The notes: a model not told the origin generated them from the letters alone. Shown: positions 16,342 through 26,557, counted from the first letter of the stretch. The stretch: 64,000 nt of DNA from Arcicella sp034931005 (GCF_034931005.1 NZ_JAYGIN010000020.1:62001-126000), one strand, 5' to 3'. Numbers and translations are program-made.

Positions 16342-19300
16342 TTAGAAATCGAATGACGCTGAGAAAGTGTACATTCTTGACGATGGATAACGTCCATTAT
16401 CAAAGCCTGGAACGCCAGCCGAAGTACCAACTTCTGGGTCATAGCCGCTATATTTTGTAATAGTGAAAGCATTTTGTACACCTCCCGAAATTCTCAAACC
16501 GTTCAGTGGTAAATACTTGTTCAAAAACGTTTTTGGTACGTTATAAGTCAATTGAATATTTTTTACTCGTAAATACGAACCATCTTCAACAAATTGGTCG
16601 GTGGCACGTCCATTATTACCGTAGCTTGAATAAGCAATTCTTGGAACGGTTGTTCCTGGATTCAACAAAGTCAAGGTTTCTGTTAAAGTATTGCCACTTG
16701 GTACGGCAAAATTGATAGCTTCTTTGTACGCACCGTGAATGAAGTTTCTGAACGCACTATTGTCAAATCTCATTTGATTGAAAATCTGATTTCCGTAAAC
16801 TCCTTGCATGAAGATTGATAAGTCGAAACCTTTGTAAGAGAAATTATTGGTAATTCCGAAGGTGAATTTTGGCCAAGGATTCCCAATAAAAGTTCTGTCT
16901 TTGTCGTCAATTACTTGAATGTTTTTACCTAAAACGGGGTCAAAATATTCCGTTTTATCAATGTTTACGTATTTAATATCTCCAACCCATGCTTGTCCTG
17001 GGGCAATTTGTACGTTTGTTGGCAAGGCAGCCGTTGTTAAATCTTGATAATTTTGGATTAAACCATCGGCTTTATATCCATAGAATTGGAAAAGAGGTTG
17101 CCCCACAATTGAACGAGAAATTACACGAGTGTACCAAGGAAAACGGTCGATGATTGCTCGGTCGGTGTTTAACTTCAATAATTTATTTCTATCGAATGAA
17201 ATATTAAATCCACTTTTCCAAGTTAAAGAACCTGCATTTTTTCCTTGAATTGGCGTAGTATTTACAGAAAAACCAAAACCTCTGTTTTCCATATCTCCAA
17301 TATTAACAACTGGAGCTCCAATACCACCTTGTCCAGATGTTCCTGCGTAAGCTGGCAAAGGTAAATCGGTAATTAAGTCAGAAGTTTTTCTTAAATAAGC
17401 ATCAAATACAATTTGAACACGGTCTTTTAAAGCGTGCAAATCAAAACCGATGTTGAATGTTTGGGTATTTTCCCATTTGATGTCAGGGTTCGGGAATTTT
17501 CCTGCTAAAAATCCTTGTCCCGACTGTGTAGCGGCTGTGCTTAAAGGAGCGTAAGTATTTTTGCCCCAATATTGATTACCAGTTGTACCCATTTCAACTC
17601 TCAATTTTAAGTCATTTATAGCGGTAATACCTTGCATAAAAGGTTCTTTGGTAACTCTCCAAGCGGCAGAAACAGAAGGGAAATAACCCCATTTATTGTT
17701 GGGTCCAAAATATGACGAAGCATCTGCTCTATAAGTAGCTTGGAAGATATATTTATCATCATAAACATACCCTAAACGAGTAAAATAAGATTCCTGAGAA
17801 TTATCATCTCTTGTACTTCCACTCAATGACGTTTTGGGGTCACCTAAGCTTAATTCAGATAAAGCATTATTGGTAAATCCTGTAACTCTACCCGATAATT
17901 GCTCATAGAAACCATACTGAGCTTCATGACCAACGGTAATATTTACATCGTGTTTTTGTAAGAATTTCTTTGAGTAATTCAAGCGTTGGTTGGTACTCCA
18001 ATAATAATTGTTTCCAGCGTATCTTTCAGAAGTAGAAATTGGGTTTCTTGCTCCAGCCGTCAAAGCATTTGCTCCAAAAGAATAAGAAGGACGGAAAATA
18101 GCTCTGGTGTCGTTACCGAAATTACCATTGAATTCACCATGCAAAGTAAAGTTTTTCAAGAAGGTAAGGTCTGCATAAATAGTACCGAATGAGGTTATAC
18201 GGTTGAAATCGTTGGTATTTGTATAAGCCAAAGCCACTGGATTGGTAATTTGAGCAGAATAGTTGGTTGAGCCACTTCCTGGAATGGGTACATCCTGTGG
18301 ACCTCCAAAAGAACCGTCTGGATTATAAACAGGGGCATTTGGCGATTGTTGAATGGCGGTACTAATGATGTTATCTTCGTTGATTGACAGTTTTTCTGAC
18401 GTTCCAGAAATAGAAAGGTTCGTTCCTATTTTCAAATAATTACGTAATTTACTTTCTACGTTTACTCTGAATGATTTTCTGTCAAATCCTGAATTAGGAG
18501 CAATTCCTTCTTGATTCATCAATTCAGCCGAAATATAATAAGTCGTTTTTTCATTACCACCGCTGATTGAAAGTTGTTGTTTTTTCATCGCTGCCGTTTT
18601 GAATAAAGCTGATTGCCAGTTAGTTCCTTCTCCCAAAATTGAAGGGTCTGCAAATTGAGCATTGTATCCCGAACCAACCGCTTTTGCCCAAGCATTGCTG
18701 TAAGTAGCATATTCTCTCAAATTCATCATTGGTAACTGATTGGGTAAACCTTGTAAGTTGTACATCGACGTAAAATTTACTTTGGCATCACCTGCTTTTC
18801 CTTTTTTGGTCGTTACCACAATAACACCATTGGCTGCTTTTGAACCATAAATTGATTGTGCCGAAGGTCCACTCAAAACGTTCATCGACTCAATATCATC
18901 AGGGTTTATGCTTGAAAGTATATTTGATTGTCCGTCTGACCCAACCCCTTGAGATGGAGCATCTTGTGGTACAATTTGCACACCATCAATTACGTACATC
19001 GGTTGCGTATTACCGTTAATCGTAGAAAGTCCACGAATATAAATAGCCGCTGCACCGCCAGGTTTTCCAGAATTACTGGCTACATATACATTGGGTGCTC
19101 GTCCTTGCAAAGCTTGGTCGAGAGTAGTGTTTACCGTTCTTTTTAATTCAGTTTCTCCAATATTTGTTTGAGCACCCGAAAGTAAACGTTTGCTTGAAGA
19201 ACCATATCCCACAACTACTACTTCATCCAACGACGAAGCATTTTCTTGCAATGAAACATTTACTTTATTCCTACCCGCCACTCTCACTTCCTGCGAAACA

Positions 19301-19599
19301 TAACCTACTGATGAAACCAATAATGTCGCATTGCTTGAAGCCTCAATTGAAAATTCTCCAAGTGAGTTAGCCGTTGTTCCGCTTGATGTTCCCTTAATCA
19401 TAACGTTAGCTCCAGGAATAGGCTGATTGTCTTGTCCTGAGATAATTTTTCCAGATATTTTCTGGACTGCTCCTGCTGTTTTCTGTGCTGATGTTTCAAT
19501 AATATGAAACAAGAATAGCAAAGCAATCAACGACAAAGTCGTCAATTTACTTGGTGCTACTTGGGGTGGCAACCCATTTTTTAGAAGAATTTTTTGCAT
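16342..19599 (-). CDS. SusC/RagA-family TonB-linked outer-membrane transporter
   Basis: 1085 aa. Signal peptide (about 1-38), carboxypeptidase-regulatory-like Ig domain (about 46-118: ISGKIISGQDNQPIPGANVM), TonB box (about 124-133, LDEVVVVGYG), plug domain with YVIDGVQI, and a 22-strand-type barrel ending YTFSASFDF (C-terminal Phe). It imports oligomers or peptides through the outer membrane using TonB energy together with the SusD partner. First gene of a three-gene operon. No FecR/sigma, HTCS or SusR-like gene is next to it, and it lacks the N-terminal secretin-TonB domain used in anti-sigma signalling, so control probably comes from elsewhere, perhaps through the repeats at 19823-19858. 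Confidence 0.95.
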   Translation of the reverse strand: MQKILLKNGLPPQVAPSKLTTLSLIALLFLFHIIETSAQKTAGAVQKISGKIISGQDNQPIPGANVMIKGTSSGTTANSLGEFSIEASSNATLLVSSVGYVSQEVRVAGRNKVNVSLQENASSLDEVVVVGYGSSSKRLLSGAQTNIGETELKRTVNTTLDQALQGRAPNVYVASNSGKPGGAAAIYIRGLSTINGNTQPMYVIDGVQIVPQDAPSQGVGSDGQSNILSSINPDDIESMNVLSGPSAQSIYGSKAANGVIVVTTKKGKAGDAKVNFTSMYNLQGLPNQLPMMNLREYATYSNAWAKAVGSGYNAQFADPSILGEGTNWQSALFKTAAMKKQQLSISGGNEKTTYYISAELMNQEGIAPNSGFDRKSFRVNVESKLRNYLKIGTNLSISGTSEKLSINEDNIISTAIQQSPNAPVYNPDGSFGGPQDVPIPGSGSTNYSAQITNPVALAYTNTNDFNRITSFGTIYADLTFLKNFTLHGEFNGNFGNDTRAIFRPSYSFGANALTAGARNPISTSERYAGNNYYWSTNQRLNYSKKFLQKHDVNITVGHEAQYGFYEQLSGRVTGFTNNALSELSLGDPKTSLSGSTRDDNSQESYFTRLGYVYDDKYIFQATYRADASSYFGPNNKWGYFPSVSAAWRVTKEPFMQGITAINDLKLRVEMGTTGNQYWGKNTYAPLSTAATQSGQGFLAGKFPNPDIKWENTQTFNIGFDLHALKDRVQIVFDAYLRKTSDLITDLPLPAYAGTSGQGGIGAPVVNIGDMENRGFGFSVNTTPIQGKNAGSLTWKSGFNISFDRNKLLKLNTDRAIIDRFPWYTRVISRSIVGQPLFQFYGYKADGLIQNYQDLTTAALPTNVQIAPGQAWVGDIKYVNIDKTEYFDPVLGKNIQVIDDKDRTFIGNPWPKFTFGITNNFSYKGFDLSIFMQGVYGNQIFNQMRFDNSAFRNFIHGAYKEAINFAVPSGNTLTETLTLLNPGTTVPRIAYSSYGNNGRATDQFVEDGSYLRVKNIQLTYNVPKTFLNKYLPLNGLRISGGVQNAFTITKYSGYDPEVGTSAGVPGFDNGRYPSSRMYTFSASFDF

Positions 19600-19787
19600 A
19601 GTATTTTGAAAAATTGATTGTTGGGATTTTAACTACCAGTTACTGATAAGAATAGTTTTTGAAAAGGGTTTTTGGAAAATTATTACTTGTTCAATACTGT
19701 TTTAAAGAATAAAAAATACGAACTGTCTTTCAATAATTGATGTGAGTATTTATAAGAGTTAAGTGTTTTTGTGATATTAATAAAGTT

Positions 19788-19795
19788 CAAAATTA
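19788..19795 (-). promoter_or_regulatory. Possible -7 box of the susC operon promoter
   Basis: On the minus strand TAATTTTG matches the Bacteroidota -7 consensus TAnnTTTG. Transcription would start near 19783, giving a leader of about 180 nt. I see no -33 TTTG at the right distance; instead a direct-repeat pair lies just upstream, as expected for an activator-dependent promoter. Confidence 0.35.
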
Positions 19796-19822
19796 AATGT
19801 AATTTATACCATTTATATCAGC

Positions 19823-19858
19823 GTTTACCCTTGATTAAAAAACTCAGGGTTTACCCTT
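19823..19858 (-). promoter_or_regulatory. Direct repeats AAGGGTAAAC (candidate activator site)
   Basis: Two perfect copies of AAGGGTAAAC on the minus strand (19858-19849 and 19832-19823), 26 bp apart, about 40 and 67 bp upstream of the predicted start. The distal copy also lies in a 13-bp stem-loop (19837-19866, one mismatch, flanked by A6/T6). Confidence 0.4.
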
Positions 19859-20608
19859 AGTTTTTTCGTTTTTTTATGAATGATATTTGATATTTTGCTT
19901 ATTGATGAACTGACACGAAAATATTCTGGAGGTAAAAGACAAATGAAAATTTATCAGTAAAAAAGGAATACTTAAAGACTTTTGAGAATTGTTTGGAAGG
20001 AGGTCATCCTAATTTTTACGGATTGAAAGTCATAAAAATGGATATTGCATGAGGAATAGGGTAGTATTAAAAAGTAATCAGTAATTAATAAAAATTTGCT
20101 TTAAATATAGTTAAACACCATATAAGTTGATTTTTTTGCTAAATTATTGAGTATTTGAATCCCTTTGCTGGAAAAACTTTATGGCATTTATTAGCTAATT
20201 ACCTAACAGGAAAATTGGTAAAAAAAACGCAAATAACAATTTATGATTCTTATTGTTTATAGAATAAATAGCATCAGTATTTTATTACTTCATTCTATTA
20301 ATCGCCCAACAATATTTTTCTTCCCATTTTTTTTTAAGCAGGTTAGTTCATCATAACATTTGAGTTTTTTTTGAGAAAATTAGGCTTTATCTCTCTAAAA
20401 CAAATTATTAACTAAGTTATATTTTTCAATCTTTATTTTTTGACTAAAAAATGTGTTTTCAAAATGATAAAAAGCAGATAATTGACTGTTATTATCTCAA
20501 AATCACGCTGATATTATTCATAGTTTAGCATCAAAAATATTTTGAAAATTATGCCATTATTTGCTTTCATAACCACAAATTATAATTTTCTTAAAATCTA
20601 AAAATCAG

Positions 20609-23600
20609 ATGATTCATAAATTACTCATCGTGTTTTTTGTGTCTTGTTTTTTTTGCTCGTGTAGTAACAAAAAAAACGATACGCTTTTTACAAAACTCCC
20701 TGCGGATAGCACTGGAATTACCTTTGCCAATCGGATTGTTGAAACTAACGCTCGTAACGTTTTTAACTTTGAGTACGTATATAATGGAGGAGGAGTTGCC
20801 TTGGGAGATTTTAACAATGATAAGTTGGTAGATGTCTATTTTACAGGTAATCAAGTAGAGAATAAATTGTACTTAAATAAAGGAGCAGGGGCAAATTCAT
20901 CACTAAGATTTGAAGATATAACTGAAAAAAGTAAGGCAACAGGTGAAGGACGTTGGTGTGCAGGGGCAACAGTTGTGGATATTAATAACGATAATTTATT
21001 GGATATTTATGTGTCAGCAACGGTTAGTAAAATTCCTGAACGCTTGGCGAATATGATGTATGTCAATCAGGGAATGGATAAAAATGGCATTCCGATTTTT
21101 AAGGAAATGGCAAAAGAATATGGTATTGCAGATACTACGCATACCACCAATGCCAATTTTTTTGACTATGATAATGATGGAGATTTAGACTTATTTTTAT
21201 TGGTAAATGAAATGGAAAAAGTGCGTTTCCCGAACAAATACGTAGATAAAATAGTAGATGGAACTTCAAAAAGGACTGATAGATTGTATGAAAATGACGG
21301 AACGAATGCCAAACCACATTTTACCAATATCTCAAAAAAAGCAGGGATTTTAATTGAAGGCTACGGTTTGGGCGTGAACATTACAGACATTAATAGAGAT
21401 GGTTGGAAAGATATTTATGTGACTAATGATTTTTTGTCGGATGATATTATGTACATCAATAACAAGAATGTAAACGGTTCGTCGCCACAATTTACCGACC
21501 ACGCCGCTGAATATTTTAAGCATACCTCTTTTTCGGCAATGGGCAACGATGTGGAGGATTTGAATAATGACGGTTTGATGGACATAGTGGCGTTAGACAT
21601 GGTTCCTGCGGATAATTACCGTAAAAAAATGGTGCTTCCTGCCAACAATTATTCGAATTATCAAAACAGTGAAAAATTCCATTACAATCATCAATATCCA
21701 AGAAATACACTTCAGGTAAATCAAGGAATTAATCCGAAAACAGGGCAACCAATATTTAGTGAAATGGGCTTATTGGCAGGAATTGCCGAAACAGATTGGA
21801 GTTGGTGTCCGATGGTGACAGATTTTGACAATGATGGTTTGCGAGATATTATTATTTCAAATGGTTTTCCCAAAGACATCACCGACCACGATTATTTGGT
21901 TTATCGCTATCAACAAGCCGTGCAAGAACGGGCAACTTTAGAGCAACTTTTAGGAATGTTGCCTTCGGTGAAAGTTCCTAATTTCGCTTTCAAAAATATC
22001 ACCACAACTAAAGGTGCATCACCCCAATTTGAAGACGTTTCAACCGCTTGGGGAATGGATACGCCCAGTTTTTCCAACGGTTCAGCCTACGCCGATTTGG
22101 ATAATGATGGAGACTTAGATTTTGTAGTCAATAATATCAACGATTCAGCCTTTGTGTATCGAAATAATGCCATTCAATTAAAGCCAGAAGAAAGCCATTT
22201 TTTAAGAATTAAATGTCAAGGTTTAGCCAATAATATTAATGGAATTGGGGCTTGGATTGACATTTCCTACAATCAAGGTGAGCAACAAGTTTATGAAAAT
22301 ACACCGTATCGAGGTTATCTTTCAACGATTGAAAATGTGGCTCATTTTGGCTTAGGAAAGGTAAATGTAATTGATGAAGTAAAAGTGACTTGGCAAAGCG
22401 GAAAGGTAAGTATTTTGAAAAATGTCAAAGCAAATCAAACCTTAATTATTGATGAAAATACGGCAGTTAATGCTCTTGAAATAGAAAAAAATAATCAGCA
22501 ATTGGCTTTATTTCAAGAGGTTACGGGTGATTTGGGTTTTGATTTTATTCATCAAGAAAATGATGCAATTGATTTTAATATTCAAAAATTATTACCGCAT
22601 AAACTCTCTCAATATGGCCCAGCAATCGCCGTTGGAGATGTAAATGGAGATGGTTTAGAAGACGTTTTTATTGGCGGAGCAACCAATCATAAAGGTATGT
22701 TTTTGGTGCAAAATAAATTAGGGAAATTTACGAAAGAAGACTTGATAAAAGGCGAAACCGATGCTACGAAGTTTTCGGAAGATATGGGAGTATTACTCTT
22801 TGATGCCGACCATGATAATGACCTTGATTTGTATGTTGTAAGTGGTAGTAATGAGGCTCCTGTTGGGCTTTTTATGTATCAAGACCGTCTGTATGAAAAC
22901 GATGGAAAAGGGGTTTTTACTGAAAAAATGAAAGCTTTGCCTTCTTTTTTGAAAAGTGGTTCTTGCGTAAAAGCGGTTGATTATGACCACGATGGCGACC
23001 TTGACCTTTTTGTGGGCGGGCGTATGGAAGTGAATGCTTATCCAAAACCTGTGAGTAGTTATATTTTGAGAAATGAATCAAAAAATGGGATTCGTTTTAC
23101 GGATGTTACCGCTCAATTTGCTCCAGAATTACAAAATATTGGCTTAGTTTGTGATGCCCTTTGGACGGATTATGACAATGACGGTTGGCAGGATTTGATG
23201 TTAGCAGGAGAATGGATGCCCATTGCAATACTGAAAAATAATCAAGGAAAAGGATTGGAACGTGTTGAGAATAAGGAACTTGACTCTCAAGTAGGTTTTT
23301 GGAATAGCATTGCCTCAGGAGATTTTGATAATGATGGTGATACCGATTATGTAGCAGGTAATTTAGGTATCAATACGATGAATAAAGTTTCAGATGAATT
23401 TCCGATGTCAGTTTATGGAAAAGATTTTAATGCTGATGGTTTGTATGATGCCATTCCAACGGTATTTTTTCCTGATAAAGACAAAAATCGTTACGAAGTT
23501 CCCTTTCATACTCGTGATGATTTGATTAAACAAACAACCATTTTACGTGAAAAATTTGATAATTACGATAAATATGCAAAAGCTAACATTAAAGAGGTTT

Positions 23601-24208
23601 TATCGGAAAATGACTTGAAAGGTGCTTTAATTTTTAAAGCCAATTCGATGAAAACCAGTTATATAGAGAATTTGGGAGGAGGCAAGTTTAAAATTACCCC
23701 GTTACCGATTCAAGCACAAACAGCCCCGATTTTTGGAATGTTGATGGAGGATTTTAATGCCGATGGCAATCTTGATATTTTAATGGTTGGTAATGATTTT
23801 GGGAATGAGGTTTCTGTCGGGCGATTAGATGCTTTTAATGGTTTGTTGCTCGCAGGAAATGGACAAGGAAGTTTTAAACCCTTGACGCTTTCTCAAACGG
23901 CTTTTTTAGTCTCAGGTGATGCCAAAGGTTTAGTGCGAGTGACCAATGCACAAGGAAATCCACTTTTTATGGCAACTCAAAATAGAGGAGCGTTGAAGTC
24001 TTTCAACTTACTAAAGTCTTTGCCGACAAAAACTCTAAAATCGAATGATGCGGTAGTAATTGAAAATTTAAAAAATGGCAAAAAGCGTAAAACGGAAATT
24101 AATTACGGAACTTCGTTTTTATCGCAATCATCAAGAAGTATTTTGCTTTCGCCTAATGTGAAATCGGTGGAAGTTGTTGATTATCAAGGGAGAAAGAGGA
24201 GGTTGTGA
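20609..24208 (+). CDS. FG-GAP/VCBS-repeat and ASPIC/UnbV lipoprotein (CRTAC1 type)
   Basis: 1199 aa. Lipoprotein signal with lipobox FCSC (Cys 19). The first part has calcium-binding FG-GAP/VCBS motifs such as GDFNNDKLVDVYF, FDYDNDGDLDLFL, TDINRDGWKDIYV and TDFDNDGLRDIII. An ASPIC/UnbV module follows (about 545-615: GIGAWIDISYNQGEQQVYEN). A second propeller set begins GDVNGDGLEDVFI (about 675) and runs to EDFNADGNLDILMV near the C-terminus. The D-x-D-x-D-G loops bind Ca2+ in integrin-like propellers. Such proteins often neighbour SusC/SusD pairs in Bacteroidota. It is divergent from the susC operon here and may be a surface binding protein; no catalytic residues are recognised. Confidence 0.88.
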   Translation: MIHKLLIVFFVSCFFCSCSNKKNDTLFTKLPADSTGITFANRIVETNARNVFNFEYVYNGGGVALGDFNNDKLVDVYFTGNQVENKLYLNKGAGANSSLRFEDITEKSKATGEGRWCAGATVVDINNDNLLDIYVSATVSKIPERLANMMYVNQGMDKNGIPIFKEMAKEYGIADTTHTTNANFFDYDNDGDLDLFLLVNEMEKVRFPNKYVDKIVDGTSKRTDRLYENDGTNAKPHFTNISKKAGILIEGYGLGVNITDINRDGWKDIYVTNDFLSDDIMYINNKNVNGSSPQFTDHAAEYFKHTSFSAMGNDVEDLNNDGLMDIVALDMVPADNYRKKMVLPANNYSNYQNSEKFHYNHQYPRNTLQVNQGINPKTGQPIFSEMGLLAGIAETDWSWCPMVTDFDNDGLRDIIISNGFPKDITDHDYLVYRYQQAVQERATLEQLLGMLPSVKVPNFAFKNITTTKGASPQFEDVSTAWGMDTPSFSNGSAYADLDNDGDLDFVVNNINDSAFVYRNNAIQLKPEESHFLRIKCQGLANNINGIGAWIDISYNQGEQQVYENTPYRGYLSTIENVAHFGLGKVNVIDEVKVTWQSGKVSILKNVKANQTLIIDENTAVNALEIEKNNQQLALFQEVTGDLGFDFIHQENDAIDFNIQKLLPHKLSQYGPAIAVGDVNGDGLEDVFIGGATNHKGMFLVQNKLGKFTKEDLIKGETDATKFSEDMGVLLFDADHDNDLDLYVVSGSNEAPVGLFMYQDRLYENDGKGVFTEKMKALPSFLKSGSCVKAVDYDHDGDLDLFVGGRMEVNAYPKPVSSYILRNESKNGIRFTDVTAQFAPELQNIGLVCDALWTDYDNDGWQDLMLAGEWMPIAILKNNQGKGLERVENKELDSQVGFWNSIASGDFDNDGDTDYVAGNLGINTMNKVSDEFPMSVYGKDFNADGLYDAIPTVFFPDKDKNRYEVPFHTRDDLIKQTTILREKFDNYDKYAKANIKEVLSENDLKGALIFKANSMKTSYIENLGGGKFKITPLPIQAQTAPIFGMLMEDFNADGNLDILMVGNDFGNEVSVGRLDAFNGLLLAGNGQGSFKPLTLSQTAFLVSGDAKGLVRVTNAQGNPLFMATQNRGALKSFNLLKSLPTKTLKSNDAVVIENLKNGKKRKTEINYGTSFLSQSSRSILLSPNVKSVEVVDYQGRKRRL

Positions 24209-24350
24209 TTGTGTCGTCTAAACTATGATGTCGTAGGATTTAGGGATTACAAAGATTTATTCTCGTACACTAATCTTATAATCTCTAAATTTTACATAAA
24301 CTTGTTGGTAAAGATTTATCCATTAAAAGTCTTCTATAATCCCAAACTTT

Positions 24351-24424
24351 AAATTCTATGTTTTCTATCTTGCCTATCTGGTTTACTTAATTATCATTGA
24401 GGTATGATAGGAAACATAGAATTT
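24351..24424. repeat. Long imperfect inverted repeat
   Basis: Arms 24351-24374 and 24401-24424 match at 21 of 24 positions (AAATTCTATGTTT start). It lies between the convergent VCBS and acyl-CoA ligase genes. Could be a terminator or a short palindromic mobile remnant. Confidence 0.55.
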
Positions 24425-24501
24425 GAATCGTTTCGTTTCCGCAAATCATTTTTGTTTAATTATTACATTTTGCTATAATTACAAAATCACAGTTTAAGAA
24501 A

Positions 24502-26166
24502 TTACTCAAAAACTACTTTCTCTTCCAACTCATCCCAAGCTTCAACTTTGGCTTTGTAGTATCCCTCAACAACGTTTCGCTTAATTTTCATCGTTGGCGT
24601 GAGCATATTATTTTCAACCGTCCATAAATCTTTTACCACTACTGCTTTTTTAAGTGCTTCATAATTTTTAAAGTTAGGATTTACTCGTTTGAGCGTCTCT
24701 TCTAAACTTTCCATTAAATTTTCTCTTGGCATATTTTTACCAATTTCCGAAGGCACAACCAAGGCAATAGGCTGTGAAAGTCCCGTGCCAACCACACAAA
24801 CTTGTTCAATGACAGGATTGATAGACAACATATTCTCAATCGGAGCGGGGACAATATATTCGCCCTTCGCCGATTTGAACATATCTTTCACCCGACCCGT
24901 AATTTTCAAATATCCTTCTGAGTCAATTTCGCCCATATCACCCGTACAAAGCCAGCCATCTTTCAAAAGCGATTCCGTCAAAATCGGTTCTTTGAAATAG
25001 CCAAGCGTATTCCAAGGGGCTTTCATCTGGATTTCTCCAGTTTTTGAGTCAATTCTCGTAACGACATTTGCATACGGTTTTCCTACTGTTCCGCTTTTTA
25101 CGGCATCGGCAGGCATGATAGAATGAGCTCCCACATTTTCAGACATTCCGTATGCTTCTCTAATCGTTATTCCCAATTTTTTGTACCAATCTAATAAACT
25201 GGGAGGCATTGGGGCGGCACCAGTCAAAATTACTTTTGCGTTAGAAAGTCCTAAACCTTTTTGGATTTTTCCTTTGATAATTGCTTTCACAACAGGAATT
25301 TTCAAAAGCATATCTAAACGACTTTGTGGCATTTTGGAAAGGATTCCTAACTGAAATTTCGTCCAAATACGTGGTACTGCCAAAAAGTGCGTTGGCATAG
25401 CTGTTTGCAAATTTTTCTGAAAACTTTCGAGCGTATCGACAAAGAAAACCGTTCCGCCCGTAGCCATACTTGCCGATTCCACAATGTTTCTTTCGGCAAT
25501 GTGACAAAGGGGCAAGTAGGAGAAAAATCGAGCGTTAGGCAAATCCAAAGCAACTTCATTTTTAGTATAGGTAATTGCTTCAATCACAGCACCATACGTG
25601 AGCATTACACCTTTGGGTACACCCGTTGTGCCAGAAGTATAAATAATGGTACAAATATCTTCGTATTTGGGTTGAATATTCTCTTGGAGTGGTTCATGAG
25701 CGTTAATAATGCTATCCCATTCATCCATTTCAGTGCTTGGACAACCATCATAAAAACTTGGATAGGCAATACATTTTACACTTTCTGGAATGCCTGCTTT
25801 CATGGTTTTCCAACTATCTAATTTGCCCACGAATAGCACTTTACATTCAGAATGTACCAAAACCTGATTGATTTGTTCGTCGATTAAAGTAGGGTAAAAA
25901 GGAACAGAAATATGTCCAGCCATAGCAATTGCCAAGTCTGAAATAATCCAGTGAGCACAATTTTTAGAGACAATACCGATATGACTTTTTTCGGGCAAAT
26001 TCAACGCTTTCAAAGCGGCTGCCATTTTACGTGCTTGATTGCCTGTTTCTTTGAAAGAATAATGCTTATATTCGTCACCAATTGGTTGGCTGAGGTAGAT
26101 GTTGTCGGGCGTGTTAGTTTCCCAATAGTAGAAATTTTCCACAAGGGATTTATATGTTTGAATCAT
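24502..26166 (-). CDS. AMP-binding long-chain acyl-CoA ligase
   Basis: 554 aa member of the ANL superfamily; activates fatty acids to acyl-CoA through an acyl-AMP. The P-loop IYTSGTTGVPKGVMLTYG is complete. Other motifs: GAAPMPPSLLDWY, REAYGMSEN, LCTGDMGEIDSEGYLKITGR, and the hinge followed by KDMFKSAKGEYIVPAPIE. It is closer to the eukaryote-like long-chain ligase (FAA/ACSBG) group than to FadD by these motifs; the chain length is not predictable. Single gene. Confidence 0.9.
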   Translation of the reverse strand: MIQTYKSLVENFYYWETNTPDNIYLSQPIGDEYKHYSFKETGNQARKMAAALKALNLPEKSHIGIVSKNCAHWIISDLAIAMAGHISVPFYPTLIDEQINQVLVHSECKVLFVGKLDSWKTMKAGIPESVKCIAYPSFYDGCPSTEMDEWDSIINAHEPLQENIQPKYEDICTIIYTSGTTGVPKGVMLTYGAVIEAITYTKNEVALDLPNARFFSYLPLCHIAERNIVESASMATGGTVFFVDTLESFQKNLQTAMPTHFLAVPRIWTKFQLGILSKMPQSRLDMLLKIPVVKAIIKGKIQKGLGLSNAKVILTGAAPMPPSLLDWYKKLGITIREAYGMSENVGAHSIMPADAVKSGTVGKPYANVVTRIDSKTGEIQMKAPWNTLGYFKEPILTESLLKDGWLCTGDMGEIDSEGYLKITGRVKDMFKSAKGEYIVPAPIENMLSINPVIEQVCVVGTGLSQPIALVVPSEIGKNMPRENLMESLEETLKRVNPNFKNYEALKKAVVVKDLWTVENNMLTPTMKIKRNVVEGYYKAKVEAWDELEEKVVFE

Positions 26167-26285
26167 GGTTAAGTGTTTTTAGAAAATACACAATAAGTTA
26201 TTAAATTTTACGTAATTTAATTATATTTGTTCTTGAAAAATTATTATTTATTGTTTTTTCAATCCTAACCATAAAACACATAATC

Positions 26286-26402
26286 ATGAAATTACAAGCA
26301 GTATTTCGTACTCTACTTATTAGTGGTTTGTTACTAATACTTGGATATTTCTTCTTTCAAAGTTTCGATTCTTTTGGTTCTCATGCTTTTAAAAAACCTT
26401 AA
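26286..26402 (+). CDS. Possible 38-aa single-span membrane peptide
   Basis: ATG at 26286, TAA at 26400-26402. The peptide starts MKLQAVFRTLLISGLLLILG and continues with an aromatic run YFFFQSF, then a short hydrophilic tail ending KKP: one transmembrane helix with a basic N-terminus. It is alone in the gap between the acyl-CoA ligase and birA genes. No homology can be assessed. It ends 18 bp before a MITE-like element. It may be chance. Confidence 0.4.
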   Translation: MKLQAVFRTLLISGLLLILGYFFFQSFDSFGSHAFKKP

Positions 26403-26420
26403 TTTTTTAAGTATGGTGTT

Positions 26421-26557
26421 TAATTCTACTTTGGCACTTTAAAAAAATGGGGCAAATTTGACTTTTGGAGAACTTCCCGAAAGTTCAAAACTTTCGGGAA
26501 GTTGAACGGTAAATGCACAAATTTTCATCTTTTTTTTTAAGTGCCAAAGTAGAATTA
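26421..26557. mobile_element. MITE-like 137-bp element
   Basis: Terminal inverted repeats of 18 bp, perfect: TAATTCTACTTTGGCACT at 26421-26438 and its complement at 26540-26557, extended by A/T-rich partial matches. The centre holds a perfect 15-bp stem with loop CAA (26471-26503, arm AACTTCCCGAAAGTT). No coding capacity. TA at both outer ends is compatible with TA target duplication, as for IS630/mariner-type elements. Confidence 0.7.

Larger units (their letters stand above)
19600..20608. other. 1-kb non-coding divergent region
   Basis: Very AT-rich, no ORF with credible coding signs. It must hold the promoters of the susC operon (minus) and the VCBS gene (plus). Apart from the repeats at 19823-19866 I find no recognisable element; a small RNA cannot be excluded. 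Confidence 0.5.

Noticed and set aside
19837..19866. Attenuator terminator in the susC leader
   Set aside because: If the TAATTTTG box is the promoter, this hairpin lies upstream of the start site and is not transcribed in that direction.
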